From positions 1 through 21,024 of the forward strand of contig JBGSKF010000159.1 in assembly GCA_041741375.1 (NCBI GenBank): DNA of 21,024 nucleotides, written 5' to 3'. This document shows positions 8,474 through 15,802 of the stretch, piece after piece. Each line of letters opens with the position of its first letter. Position 1 is the first letter of the stretch. Source of the stretch: OFTM291 sp041741375 (GTDB lineage Bacteria; Gemmatimonadota; Gemmatimonadetes; Gemmatimonadales; GWC2-71-9). Under the pieces are notes generated by a model. It had not been told where the DNA came from. It did no database searches and was given only the letters and a program-made list of their open reading frames with translations. The translations under genes and the position numbers were made by a program.

Positions 8474-9034
8474 ATGCCCGACACCATGACCACCGACACC
8501 CCGACGACCCCGCGTGTGGTTCATCTCAGCCCGCGAGCCCTGCACGCCCTCCGATCGGCGCTGGAACGTCACGCCGGGCGGCAGGCGGCGGTAGTTCTCC
8601 AGGAGGCGGGGTTCGCCGATGGGGAGGCGCGATACCAGGCGTTCTGCGACCACCTGCGTGCGGAGTACGGGGTTGACCGTCCCGAGGATCTCGACATCGC
8701 CTTTCTGGGTGAGGCCCTGTCGGGGTGCCTCCAGGAGGCCGGCTGGGGGGGCGTCACGATCGAACGCCTGGGTACCACGGTCTTCGCGATCGATTCGGTG
8801 GACTGGGCTGAGGCCTCGGGTGGAGCGCAGTACCCGTCGTGCCATTTTTCCACGGGGAGTCTGGCGGACCTCTTCACCCGGATCGGCGGGAGTCAGGCTG
8901 CGGTCATGGAGGTGGAGTGCCGGAGCAAGGGGGACACGCGCTGCCGCTTCCTGGTTGGTTCCCCGGGGACTCTGACCACCGTCTATGAGCGGATGGCCGC
9001 CGGGTTGACGTACCAGCAGAGCCTGGGGTTGTGA
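8474..9034 (+). CDS. V4R (4-vinyl reductase-type) domain protein
   Basis: 186 residues from ATG 8474; ATG 8486 is an equally credible start. The C-terminal half (about 95-163) matches the V4R small-molecule-binding domain: YPSCHFSTGSLADLFTRIGG, then VMEVECRSKGDTRCRFLVG, with the conserved cysteines C123, C149 and C157. V4R domains occur in BchJ, in XylR/DmpR-type sensors and as stand-alone proteins, and are thought to bind hydrocarbons or metals. With no DNA-binding or catalytic partner domain it is probably a stand-alone sensor or binding protein. No photosynthesis gene is near, so BchJ should not be assumed. It lies 40 bases after ligA. Its stop codon lies at the edge of the repeat island. 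Confidence 0.75.
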   Translation: MPDTMTTDTPTTPRVVHLSPRALHALRSALERHAGRQAAVVLQEAGFADGEARYQAFCDHLRAEYGVDRPEDLDIAFLGEALSGCLQEAGWGGVTIERLGTTVFAIDSVDWAEASGGAQYPSCHFSTGSLADLFTRIGGSQAAVMEVECRSKGDTRCRFLVGSPGTLTTVYERMAAGLTYQQSLGL

Positions 9035-9042
9035 AGTTCGAA

Positions 9043-9073
9043 GTGTGAAGTGTGAAGTTCGAAGGTTGAAGGG
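9043..9073 (+). repeat. Left arm of a 31-base inverted repeat
   Basis: It matches the reverse complement of 9394-9424 at 30 of 31 positions (single difference at position 23 of the arm). It is made of TGTGAAG/TTCGAAG units. The arms lie just inside the ends of the two convergent genes and enclose about 320 bases. Confidence 0.85.
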
Positions 9074-9133
9074 AGAAGCATGACCTCGCCCCTTCCCTGG
9101 GGTCATCCCGAGCGGCAGGCGAGGGATCTGAGA

Positions 9134-9186
9134 ACGACGCGGGTGTAGTACGGGCCGTTCGCGAACGGCCCCTACACCCGCGTCGT
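9134..9186. repeat. Long near-perfect palindrome (25-bp stem, 3-base bulge, no loop)
   Basis: The left arm 9134-9161 pairs with 9162-9186 at all 25 positions, apart from an extra TAC at 9149-9151 in the left arm. The centre is the uninterrupted palindrome around TTCGCGAA. It could fold into a hairpin in RNA from either strand and so act as a bidirectional transcription stop, but there is no T-tract. Confidence 0.85.
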
Positions 9187-9230
9187 CCGGATTTCGGCCA
9201 GCGATCAGCGGGCACACAGGGCATTGCTCA

Positions 9231-9262
9231 CACGAAGGCACGAAGGCACGAAGGCACGAGGG
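9231..9262 (+). repeat. Tandem repeat, 4 x 8 bases (CACGAAGG)
   Basis: Three exact CACGAAGG units are followed by a fourth with one change (CACGAGGG). There are no spacers, so it is not CRISPR-like. Confidence 0.85.
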
Positions 9263-9301
9263 GAATACACGCTCACCAGGGGTTGAACGGGAATTCTTCT
9301 G

Positions 9302-9328
9302 ACAGGATCAACAGGATGAACGGGATGA
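9302..9328 (+). repeat. Tandem repeat, 3 x 9 bases (ACAGGATGA-like)
   Basis: Units are ACAGGATCA, ACAGGATGA and ACGGGATGA. They follow TTCTG, the context in which this short element is commonly seen. Confidence 0.75.
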
Positions 9329-9393
9329 CCCCACACGTCCCCGGGCCATCTCCTGTCTGGTCGGCCGGACGCCGAAAACTGAAAAAGCCCTCA

Positions 9394-9424
9394 CCCTTCA
9401 AACTTCGAACTTCACACTTCACAC
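9394..9424 (-). repeat. Right arm of the 31-base inverted repeat
   Basis: Reverse-complement partner of 9043-9073 with one mismatch. It ends 5 bases before the stop codon of the PmbA-like gene. Confidence 0.85.
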
Positions 9425-9429
9425 GTCCA

Positions 9430-10725
9430 TCATCGGTTCCAGGCCCGCACCCGCACGCCCTCCACGGCCAGGCAGGGAAGCTGCTGGGCGCCCACCCACA
9501 CGGGGGTGTTCCCTATCCCGACAATGCGGGAGAGAAGGTCGAACACATTCCCTCCGATTTCGACCCCGGTCACCCTCCCCACGAGTTCCCCCTCCCCCAC
9601 CCGGGCCCCCCATCGCACACGAGCCAGGAATCCCCCCCCGATCAGATTGCCGTGGAGGATGTCGAGGTCCCGGATGAAGAGGCCGTTCCCCACCCGGGAC
9701 CTCAGACCATCCTCGGTGTCATTGCCGGCATGCATCCTGACGTTTGACCACCCCGGTCGAACGGGATCCGCTCCCCCCCGTCGTCCGTGGCCGGTGGAAG
9801 GTACCCCGCACCGGGCCCCGGTGGCCAGGTCGGCGATCCGCCCCACGATTCTCCGGTCCGAGACCAGGAGGGACGGCGCCGTGACCACCCCCTCGTCATC
9901 CACCGGGCGACTGCCGGGACGAAGCGGCACCCAGGGATCATCCGTGATGGTGAGCCCGGAGGCGAGCCCCCCCTCGAGCCGCAGGGCATCCTGCCGGGAA
10001 TCGAGAGCTTCGGGCGCTGTCGCGGCCGCCCGTAGGGGGCGGAGGAGTTGGGCCACCGCGGCGGGAGCGAACAGCACGGGCATTCGGTTCGGCAGGGGAG
10101 AGTCCACCAACTCCGGCAGGGCGAGGCGCGCCTCGAGATCTCCCACCAGGGTCTCCAGGGCCTGGAGCGAGGGGAACTCGCATCCCTGAATCTGGTCGCA
10201 CACCCGCTGTCCGGTTGAGGAGGATCCCGGACAATCGACGGTGACGCCGATTCCGGCGAGAGTGGAGGGAAACTCGGCCACGACACCCCGGGTATTGGCC
10301 ACCCGGGTCGATCCGAAGGATCTCTCGATCCAGACCGTCACCCGGCGCCCCTTCCGGCGCAGGCGGTCCCGGAGGACCCGAGCCCGGGCCTCAAGATCCG
10401 TCGGCCCGGAGCACTCCACCTCTGAGGACGCGGTCAGCAGCGCGGGGAGCGGCGCGGGGGCGGGGAGGAGAAGGTCGCACGCCTCGCCGGCGCGGAGACT
10501 GTGCCACGCCTCATCCAGCAGCTCTGCATCGGGGCGGTGGTCCCCTCCGGCCCACCCCATCCTGCCGTCGGCGAGGAGCCGGATCTGCCTTCGGACGTGC
10601 TCCGACTCGGACAGCGACACCAGGCCTCGGTCGTCGAGTTGCATCGTGAGGGTCTGGTCGGTGTGCCGAACGGCATCGGCACCGGCGACTCGGCGCCGGA
10701 CCGCGTCCAGGATCCGGTCCGTCAT
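9430..10725 (-). CDS. PmbA/TldE-like protein (TldD/PmbA family, non-catalytic type)
   Basis: 431 residues. The C-terminal half has TldD/PmbA family features: GLTITDDPWVPLRPGSRPVDDEGVVTAP, then a late block with FIRDLDILHGNLIGGGFLARVRWGARVGEGELVGRVTGVEIGGNVFDLL. As in PmbA/TldE there is no HExxxH motif. In E. coli, TldE pairs with TldD to make a protease that cleaves unfolded peptides (microcin maturation, CcdA turnover). Here the ATG at 10725 overlaps the stop of the TldD-like gene (ATGA), so the two are translationally coupled and probably form a heteromer. The N-terminal domain is poorly conserved to my eye. Confidence 0.8.
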   Translation of the reverse strand: MTDRILDAVRRRVAGADAVRHTDQTLTMQLDDRGLVSLSESEHVRRQIRLLADGRMGWAGGDHRPDAELLDEAWHSLRAGEACDLLLPAPAPLPALLTASSEVECSGPTDLEARARVLRDRLRRKGRRVTVWIERSFGSTRVANTRGVVAEFPSTLAGIGVTVDCPGSSSTGQRVCDQIQGCEFPSLQALETLVGDLEARLALPELVDSPLPNRMPVLFAPAAVAQLLRPLRAAATAPEALDSRQDALRLEGGLASGLTITDDPWVPLRPGSRPVDDEGVVTAPSLLVSDRRIVGRIADLATGARCGVPSTGHGRRGGADPVRPGWSNVRMHAGNDTEDGLRSRVGNGLFIRDLDILHGNLIGGGFLARVRWGARVGEGELVGRVTGVEIGGNVFDLLSRIVGIGNTPVWVGAQQLPCLAVEGVRVRAWNR

Positions 10726-12110
10726 GGGTCCGGGTATCCTCCGTGACTTCGCGGTCCCCCGCCAAGCAGGTCATTCACGGCGAGATCGATCAACCGGAGA
10801 TGAGGCGCGCCGACCGTGACCGGCACGAGTCCGCCCCCCCCGCCATGGCACCAGCTGGCCGAGGCGTCCCACTGGAAGTCGGTCCCGACCCCCTCGACGC
10901 GACCGAGACACTCCCGCAGGCTGGTGGAGATCACGAGGTCCTTGATCGGTTCCGCCAGGGTCCCGTTCCGGATCAGGCGTCCCGCGGTGAGCCGGAGTCC
11001 CGCCAGTCCCTCATCCCCACGACACCCGACAGCCTCGATGCCGTAGACGCCGAGGGTGACGTCTCCGATCAGATCGGAGAGAGCGGATTGTCCAGCCGCG
11101 ATATAGGTGTTGGTCAATCGGAGAGCGGGTGCGGTACCGGGATCCGCCGTGCGCAGGTTGCCGGTGGGAGCGCCCCCGTCTCGGGCCGCCGCGGCGGATT
11201 CCCGCGAGTGGATCGCTCCGACCACCACACCGTTGCGGATCAGAATCGTGTTGTGAGCGGGGGTTCCCTCGTCGTCGACTGTGAGGGTTCCCCGAAGCCC
11301 GGGCACGGTTCCGTCATCCCCCAGGGTCAAGGAATCGGGTCCCAGCCGGGCTCCCACCGGAAGAGGCGGGATCCCCGGCGCCCCACCGAGGGCATGCCCC
11401 AGGGCGCGATGGGCGAGGAGAGCGGCGGCGGCCGGCGCGAGGATGACCGGATAGCGTCCCGGTGCCAGCGGGGTGGCCGTGAGCAACGCGACCGCGGCCT
11501 CGGCGGTGGATCGTGCCATCCGATCCCCCTGCTCGCCGTCGAGCGGAGTCCCCTTTCCCTGCGATTGGATCGCACGCTCCACGGTGCCGCTCTCCTCGGC
11601 GACTGCCACCACCACCAGGTCATGCACCGGAGTCATGTCGTGCAGAGTCACCCCGTCGGTCGTGACCACCCAGCGTTCGGTCAGGTGAACCGATTGCCGG
11701 ACCCGGGCCCGCACGATTCGTCGGTCCTGGCTTTTCACCGTGCGCGCCATCTCCTCCACGAAGGCGTGAACCTGGTCGATCCCGGGGGTCCACGGCGCGA
11801 CGTCCACCAGAGTTCGGTCGAGATGGCGTGCCGGCATCGGGATTCGGGGGGTTCCCCCCTCCCGACGGAAGGAGCGGGCCAACTCTGCCGCACGGCGTAC
11901 CGCACGGGGGGCTCCTTCGGGCGTGGCAAATCGGACGATCGCGGGCGCGCTCCCCTCGGCCACGCATCGCACGGTTCCCCCCTCGTCTCTCCCGGTGGTG
12001 GCCAGGCCATCGTCCCCTCCTCCGGACACGGCCCGGACAGACTGGCGGCGGTGGAAATGAATGGCGGTGTGCAGGGACGCGTCGAGAGCGGCCTGGAACT
12101 CCGGGATCAC
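10722..12110 (-). CDS. TldD-like protein with degenerate metal motif (HRxxxH)
   Basis: 462 residues from GTG 12110, which overlaps the upstream stop as GTGA and has AGGG just upstream. Starting at 12191 would add 27 residues overlapping the upstream gene by 85 bases. TldD family features are seen in order: GRYPVILAPAAAALLAHRALGHALGG, LTVDDEGTPAHN, LRLTNTYIAAGQS, and WCHGGGGGLVPVTVGAP. The zinc ligands H234 and H238 and the C-terminal C421 remain. The catalytic Glu of the family's HExxxH is Arg here (R235; codon CGC at 11406-11408 on the reverse strand). The family is a zinc protease acting with PmbA/TldE. This one may bind metal but lack peptidase activity, or use another residue. Confidence 0.85.
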   Translation of the reverse strand: MIPEFQAALDASLHTAIHFHRRQSVRAVSGGGDDGLATTGRDEGGTVRCVAEGSAPAIVRFATPEGAPRAVRRAAELARSFRREGGTPRIPMPARHLDRTLVDVAPWTPGIDQVHAFVEEMARTVKSQDRRIVRARVRQSVHLTERWVVTTDGVTLHDMTPVHDLVVVAVAEESGTVERAIQSQGKGTPLDGEQGDRMARSTAEAAVALLTATPLAPGRYPVILAPAAAALLAHRALGHALGGAPGIPPLPVGARLGPDSLTLGDDGTVPGLRGTLTVDDEGTPAHNTILIRNGVVVGAIHSRESAAAARDGGAPTGNLRTADPGTAPALRLTNTYIAAGQSALSDLIGDVTLGVYGIEAVGCRGDEGLAGLRLTAGRLIRNGTLAEPIKDLVISTSLRECLGRVEGVGTDFQWDASASWCHGGGGGLVPVTVGAPHLRLIDLAVNDLLGGGPRSHGGYPDP

Positions 12111-12604
12111 CCCTCGCCCTCGAACACGTCGTGATCCCAGGGGAGGAGGATCGCCTGGTCGGATTCCATCGCGTGGTAGTCGGGCACCCACGGTCCGGTG
12201 CGGAAGGAGACCGCCGTGCGAACCTCGGCCGGCTGCCGGGCGCGCACTTCGTGCAGGGCCAGGCGGAGCGTATGGCCCGAGTCGCAGGTCTCGTCCACCA
12301 GGAGAACGCGACGACCGCGCAGGAGCGCCGGGGGCGGCGTCACGAGGGCGGGCAGGGCGTCGGGAGTGCGGCGGGTGACGGTCATACTGGCAAAATCACG
12401 TTTGAGCATGGAGGCGATGATGGCGGCCGGAATGACGCCGGCCTTGGCGATGCCCACGATGATGTCGGGATCGTACTCGCGATAGACCCGCAAGGCCAAC
12501 ACCCGGCAGAGTTCGCCGAACAGCGGCCAGTCCACCTCCATCGCCCCCTGCGGGGCCAGCGGCACGGAAACCGGGAGTACGGGATCGGAGGGGAGAAGGG
12601 TCAT
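12107..12604 (-). CDS. Phosphoribosyltransferase (xanthine/hypoxanthine-guanine type)
   Basis: 165 residues with the type I PRTase fold. The core strand IIVGIAKAGVIPAAIIASML lies at 48-67. The PRPP-binding loop VLLVDETCDSGHTL is at 100-113; the acidic pair plus SGHTL fits the family's DD/DE-x-x-x-[ST]-G. A short hood region, with PDYHAMESDQAILLPWD near the end, resembles the xanthine/guanine PRT group used in purine salvage. The base specificity is not certain. It heads the operon with the TldD-like and PmbA-like genes and overlaps the former by four bases. The divergent TPR gene starts 181 bases away. Confidence 0.8.
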   Translation of the reverse strand: MTLLPSDPVLPVSVPLAPQGAMEVDWPLFGELCRVLALRVYREYDPDIIVGIAKAGVIPAAIIASMLKRDFASMTVTRRTPDALPALVTPPPALLRGRRVLLVDETCDSGHTLRLALHEVRARQPAEVRTAVSFRTGPWVPDYHAMESDQAILLPWDHDVFEGEG

Positions 12605-12684
12605 GGCGGGAACCTACCGACCCACCGAACGCGTGTCCATCCCGGGCCCGCGCTCCCCCCTCTGCCTCGGCGCGCAGAAGTCCG

Positions 12685-12713
12685 TTGCCTCCCCGGGACC
12701 CGTTGGGTAGCTT
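12685..12713 (+). promoter_or_regulatory. Candidate promoter for the TPR-lipoprotein-acyl-CoA synthetase operon
   Basis: TTGCCT (12685-12690), a 17-base spacer, then TAGCTT (12708-12713), which keeps TAnnnT of a sigma70 -10 box. Transcription would start near 12720, leaving a leader of about 65 bases before ATG 12786. The match is partial; only position and spacing support it. Confidence 0.35.
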
Positions 12714-12785
12714 AGAGAGTACCACTGAGAATCGTCCGCCACCAACCGCCGTGATTCATCACTCCCCGGAGACCCCCACGTCCTG

Positions 12786-13223
12786 ATGAGCTTCTGGCGA
12801 CGGCTGTTCGGCTCGTCATCCGCGGACACGCTGCGACCCCAGCGGATGGATTACCTCAACGAAGCGCTGGCCCTGGAGCGTCAGGGCGACTACAGCGCGG
12901 CGCTGACCTCCTATCGCCTCGGGCTTCGCGACAACCCCAGCGATCCGCGGATCCTCCAGAACATGGCGATTGCCTACACGCGCACCGGGCAACCCGACGA
13001 GGCCATCCGGCACTATCTCCGGGCCCTCGACATCGATCCCTCGCTGACCGGTGCCCACTACGGGGTGGCGTTCCTTCTCCTCAAGCGGGGTGACCGGGAG
13101 CAGGCGGCGTCCCACATTCGGGCCTTCCTCGCACGGCCCCCGCGCGGGTCCGATGCCGACCGGTGGATTCGCCACGCCGAGACGACGCTCCGGGAGCTTG
13201 ACGCCCCACGCGACGGCGAATGA
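12786..13223 (+). CDS. Small TPR protein
   Basis: 145 residues. At least two and probably three TPR units span about 21-120: YLNEALALERQGDYSAALTSYRLGLRDNPSD, ILQNMAIAYTRTGQPDEAIRHYLRALDIDPS, and a third, AHYGVAFLLLKRGDREQAASHIRAFL. There is no signal peptide (MSFWRRLFG is short and basic), so it is probably cytoplasmic or at the membrane face. TPRs mediate protein contacts; the partner is unknown. Its stop overlaps the lipoprotein start as ATGA, so the two are translationally coupled. Confidence 0.85.
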   Translation: MSFWRRLFGSSSADTLRPQRMDYLNEALALERQGDYSAALTSYRLGLRDNPSDPRILQNMAIAYTRTGQPDEAIRHYLRALDIDPSLTGAHYGVAFLLLKRGDREQAASHIRAFLARPPRGSDADRWIRHAETTLRELDAPRDGE

Positions 13224-13966
13224 TCACCCGCTCGGGGCTCGCCCTGGCCGTCCTGCTCGCCGGGTGTTCGGACCTGACCTCGATCCAGAACGGTGCCGTC
13301 ACCCTCGAGGTGAGCCCCCCTCCCCTCACTCAGTTGGAAGTGGGACAGACCGTCCGCCTCGTGGCCCGGGCACTGGACCTGGATGGCAACGAGGTCGAGG
13401 CCACCATTCGCTGGAGCACACCGGATACCGTTCTGGTCGTGGACGACACCAGCGGAGACGTCACCGGGAAGCTCGCAGGCGGGGGCACGGGCCGGGTTCA
13501 GGCCATCCTCGACGGAACGCCCTTTCCCCTGGTCTCTCCCTTCCTCATCTTCACCGTGACCGCGAGAGCGGATACTCTCTTCGCCCCGGGCGACACCGTG
13601 GTGGTGGTTCCTCCGGGGGACGCGTCCTCCCCTCCCCTGGTCACGGTTCTGGCCTCCCGGCAGCCGGAGGGGCCGCTCAGCGGACGGACGGTCACGTACC
13701 GGGTGGTGTCGCCCTCCTTTGCCGATCCCGCGACCCGGACGGTGGAATTCCCGGGCGGACTCCTCACGCTCACCGCCACCACGGATGGGGCCGGCAGCCC
13801 GGCACCCGCCCTCACGCTCCTGCGCCGCCCCGGCATCCCTCCCCCCGACACCGCCCTGGTGGAAGTGAGTGCCTTCCAGGCCACCGGAGCGACGGTCCCG
13901 GGATCCGGGATCCGGTTCGTGATCGTGTTCGCCCCTCCCGCTCCCTCCCCCTCTCGCAGGCGGTGA
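13220..13966 (+). CDS. Lipoprotein with Ig-like (BIG2-type) region
   Basis: 248 residues with a lipoprotein signal: basic start, hydrophobic core, lipobox LLAGC with C16 as the lipidated cysteine. A beta-rich, threonine/valine-rich chain follows. It includes TLEVSPPPLTQLEVGQTVRLVARALDLDGNEV and VRWSTPD-like residues (IRWSTPDTVLVVDD), the hallmark of bacterial Ig-like BIG2 domains. The C-terminus is proline/arginine-rich. It is likely anchored in an outer or inner membrane and exposed to the periplasm or surface. Its function is not known. The gene overlaps both neighbours closely (ATGA upstream; possible GTGA downstream). Confidence 0.8.
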   Translation: MITRSGLALAVLLAGCSDLTSIQNGAVTLEVSPPPLTQLEVGQTVRLVARALDLDGNEVEATIRWSTPDTVLVVDDTSGDVTGKLAGGGTGRVQAILDGTPFPLVSPFLIFTVTARADTLFAPGDTVVVVPPGDASSPPLVTVLASRQPEGPLSGRTVTYRVVSPSFADPATRTVEFPGGLLTLTATTDGAGSPAPALTLLRRPGIPPPDTALVEVSAFQATGATVPGSGIRFVIVFAPPAPSPSRRR

Positions 13967-13971
13967 CGGCC

Positions 13972-15789
13972 ATGTCCTCCCCGGCCACCCTGACCCAACT
14001 TTACTTTCAGGCCATGGAGCGGTACCGGGACCGCCCGGTGTACATGCGATACCGGACCGCCGCCGGGTGGGTCGACTTGAGCTACCTCGCGGTGGCCCCG
14101 CGGATCCACCATCTCAGTCTCGGTCTGCGGGAACTGGGGCTCGCTTCGGGCGACCGGATCGGGATTCTCTCCGAGAATCGCCCCGAGTGGGGCATGTGTG
14201 ACTTTGCGAGCCTGCTCCTCGGGTGCCCCAACGTCCCTGTCTATCCCACGCTTCCCGCCGCCCAGATCCGGACCATTCTGGCGGATGCGGAGGTCCGCGC
14301 GATCTGCGTCTCGACCGCGGAGCAGCTCGACAAGGTTCGGGCCATCCGGGAGGAGCTCCCGACGCTCGCGCATGTGATCGCCTTCCGCGCCACGGATGTC
14401 CGGGACGGCGAGCTCTCCCTCGAGTCCGTGGAGGCGCACGGGGCCCGGGTCGTCGAGGCGCACCCGACCTGGCGGGACGAGGCACTGGCCTTTCCTCCCG
14501 ACGCCCTGGCCACGTTGATCTACACCTCGGGCACGACCGGCAACCCGAAGGGCGTCATGCTCTCCCATGGCAACCTCACGTCCAACGTCCTGGCCGTGCA
14601 GGATCTGGTGACGACCCGGCCGGGCGACGAAACCGTGAGTTTCCTTCCCCTCTCCCATGTCCTGGAGCGGATGGCGGGCCATTATTCGCACCTGCACCGC
14701 GGGATCATCATCAACTTCGCCGAGAGCCCGGAGACGGTGATGCGGGACATCCAGGAGCGCCAGCCCACGATGCTCGCGGCTGTTCCCCGGGTCTTCGAGA
14801 AGATTCTCGACAAGGTGGTGGAGACGGCGATGGCGGGAGGACCCGTTCAGCGACAGATCTTCCAGCGTGCCCGCCGCGCCGGCGAGGCGTGGGCCACGCT
14901 CACACTCGCAGGTCAGGGGGTTCCCTCCAGTCTTCGGTTCCAGCGGTGGCTGGCCGATCGCCTCGTGTTCCGCCGGTTGCGGGCCCGGCTGGGGGGCCGG
15001 CTCCGATTCTTTCTCTCGGGGGGCGCCCCCCTGGCCCCCGACATCGCCAAGTTCTTTTTCGCAGCGGGGCTCCCCATCTACGAGGGCTACGGCCTCACGG
15101 AAACCTCCCCGGTGATCTCCTTCAACCGCGAGGGGGCGGTCCGACTGGGGACGGTGGGCCAACCGATTCCGGGCGTGGAGGTCCGGATCGCGGAGGACGG
15201 GGAGATCCTCTGCCGGGGACCGAACGTCATGCAAGGCTACTACCGGCAACCCGAGGCCACCGCCGAGGTGCTGGACCCGGAGGGGTGGTTCCATACCGGG
15301 GATGTGGGGGAGATCGACGGCGACGGATTCCTGCGCATCACCGACCGGAAGAAGGACATCCTGGTGACGGCGGGAGGAAAGAACATCGCCCCGCAACCGA
15401 TCGAGAGCCGTCTCAAGGCCAATCCCTACATCAGCATGGCGGTGATGCTGGGAGATCGCCGGAAGTTTCCCATCGTCCTCCTGGTACCGGATTTCGGCCA
15501 GGTCCGGACCTGGGCCGAGGCACGCCACCTCACCTTCGATTCGGACGCGTCGCTGGCGGCCCTTCCCGAGGTGCGAACCCACCTGGAGAACGAGGCACTC
15601 AAGCACCTCCGGGACCTGGCCCGGTTCGAGGTCCCCAAGCGCATGCTGATCCTTCCCCGCGAGTTGACGCAGGCCCAGGGTGAACTCACCCCGAAGATGT
15701 CGGTGCGCCGGAAGGTCGTGGCGGAGCACTTTCACGATGAGATCGAAGCGCTCTACACCGACGCCGAGGAGGAGGGGAGCTCGCGCTGA
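13972..15789 (+). CDS. Long-chain fatty acid-CoA ligase (AMP-forming)
   Basis: 605 residues of the ANL superfamily, FadD15-like. It activates fatty acids with ATP to acyl-AMP, then acyl-CoA. Motifs are complete: YTSGTTGNPKG (184-194), LPLSHVLERMAGHY, GYGLTETSP (372-380), WFHTGDVGEIDGDG with TGD at 442-444, and TDRKKDILVTAGGKNIAPQPIE (from about 457), whose late Lys-rich stretch holds the adenylation lysine. Length matches the long-chain family. ATG 13972 is used; an in-frame GTG at 13963 would overlap the lipoprotein stop as GTGA and add three residues, a pattern seen elsewhere here, so either start is possible. The open frame extends far upstream to 13051 but that part lies over the TPR and lipoprotein genes and is not coding. 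Confidence 0.93.
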   Translation: MSSPATLTQLYFQAMERYRDRPVYMRYRTAAGWVDLSYLAVAPRIHHLSLGLRELGLASGDRIGILSENRPEWGMCDFASLLLGCPNVPVYPTLPAAQIRTILADAEVRAICVSTAEQLDKVRAIREELPTLAHVIAFRATDVRDGELSLESVEAHGARVVEAHPTWRDEALAFPPDALATLIYTSGTTGNPKGVMLSHGNLTSNVLAVQDLVTTRPGDETVSFLPLSHVLERMAGHYSHLHRGIIINFAESPETVMRDIQERQPTMLAAVPRVFEKILDKVVETAMAGGPVQRQIFQRARRAGEAWATLTLAGQGVPSSLRFQRWLADRLVFRRLRARLGGRLRFFLSGGAPLAPDIAKFFFAAGLPIYEGYGLTETSPVISFNREGAVRLGTVGQPIPGVEVRIAEDGEILCRGPNVMQGYYRQPEATAEVLDPEGWFHTGDVGEIDGDGFLRITDRKKDILVTAGGKNIAPQPIESRLKANPYISMAVMLGDRRKFPIVLLVPDFGQVRTWAEARHLTFDSDASLAALPEVRTHLENEALKHLRDLARFEVPKRMLILPRELTQAQGELTPKMSVRRKVVAEHFHDEIEALYTDAEEEGSSR

Positions 15790-15802
15790 CGCTCGGGGGA
15801 GC

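Larger units (their letters stand above)
9035..9429. repeat. Gene-free island of mixed short repeats between convergent genes
   Basis: This 395-base stretch contains no credible gene. In order it holds a GAAGTGTGAAG-type purine-rich repeat (to 9075), a TCATCCCGAGCGGCAGG-type element (9101-9132), a 25-bp palindrome (9134-9186), four 8-base CACGAAGG units (9231-9262), three 9-base ACAGGATGA-like units (9302-9328), and an inverted copy of the first element (9394-9424). From memory, similar short elements recur in many GC-rich environmental genomes; copy number here was not measured. Confidence 0.8.

Noticed and set aside
8474..9034. Assignment of the V4R protein as BchJ (bacteriochlorophyll synthesis)
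   Set aside because: Only the domain is shared; no photosynthesis gene is in the window and the domain is common in sensors.
9231..9328. Short tandem repeats considered as a CRISPR array
   Set aside because: Units are 8 or 9 bases, directly adjacent, with no spacers and no cas genes.
10743..12134. A 463-codon plus-strand open frame opposite the TldD-like gene
   Set aside because: Antisense shadow; the opposite frame has clear TldD family motifs and this one has none.
13051..13971. N-terminal extension of the acyl-CoA synthetase frame
   Set aside because: It overlaps the TPR and lipoprotein genes in a different frame, is Arg/Gly/Pro-rich, and family members begin near 13972.
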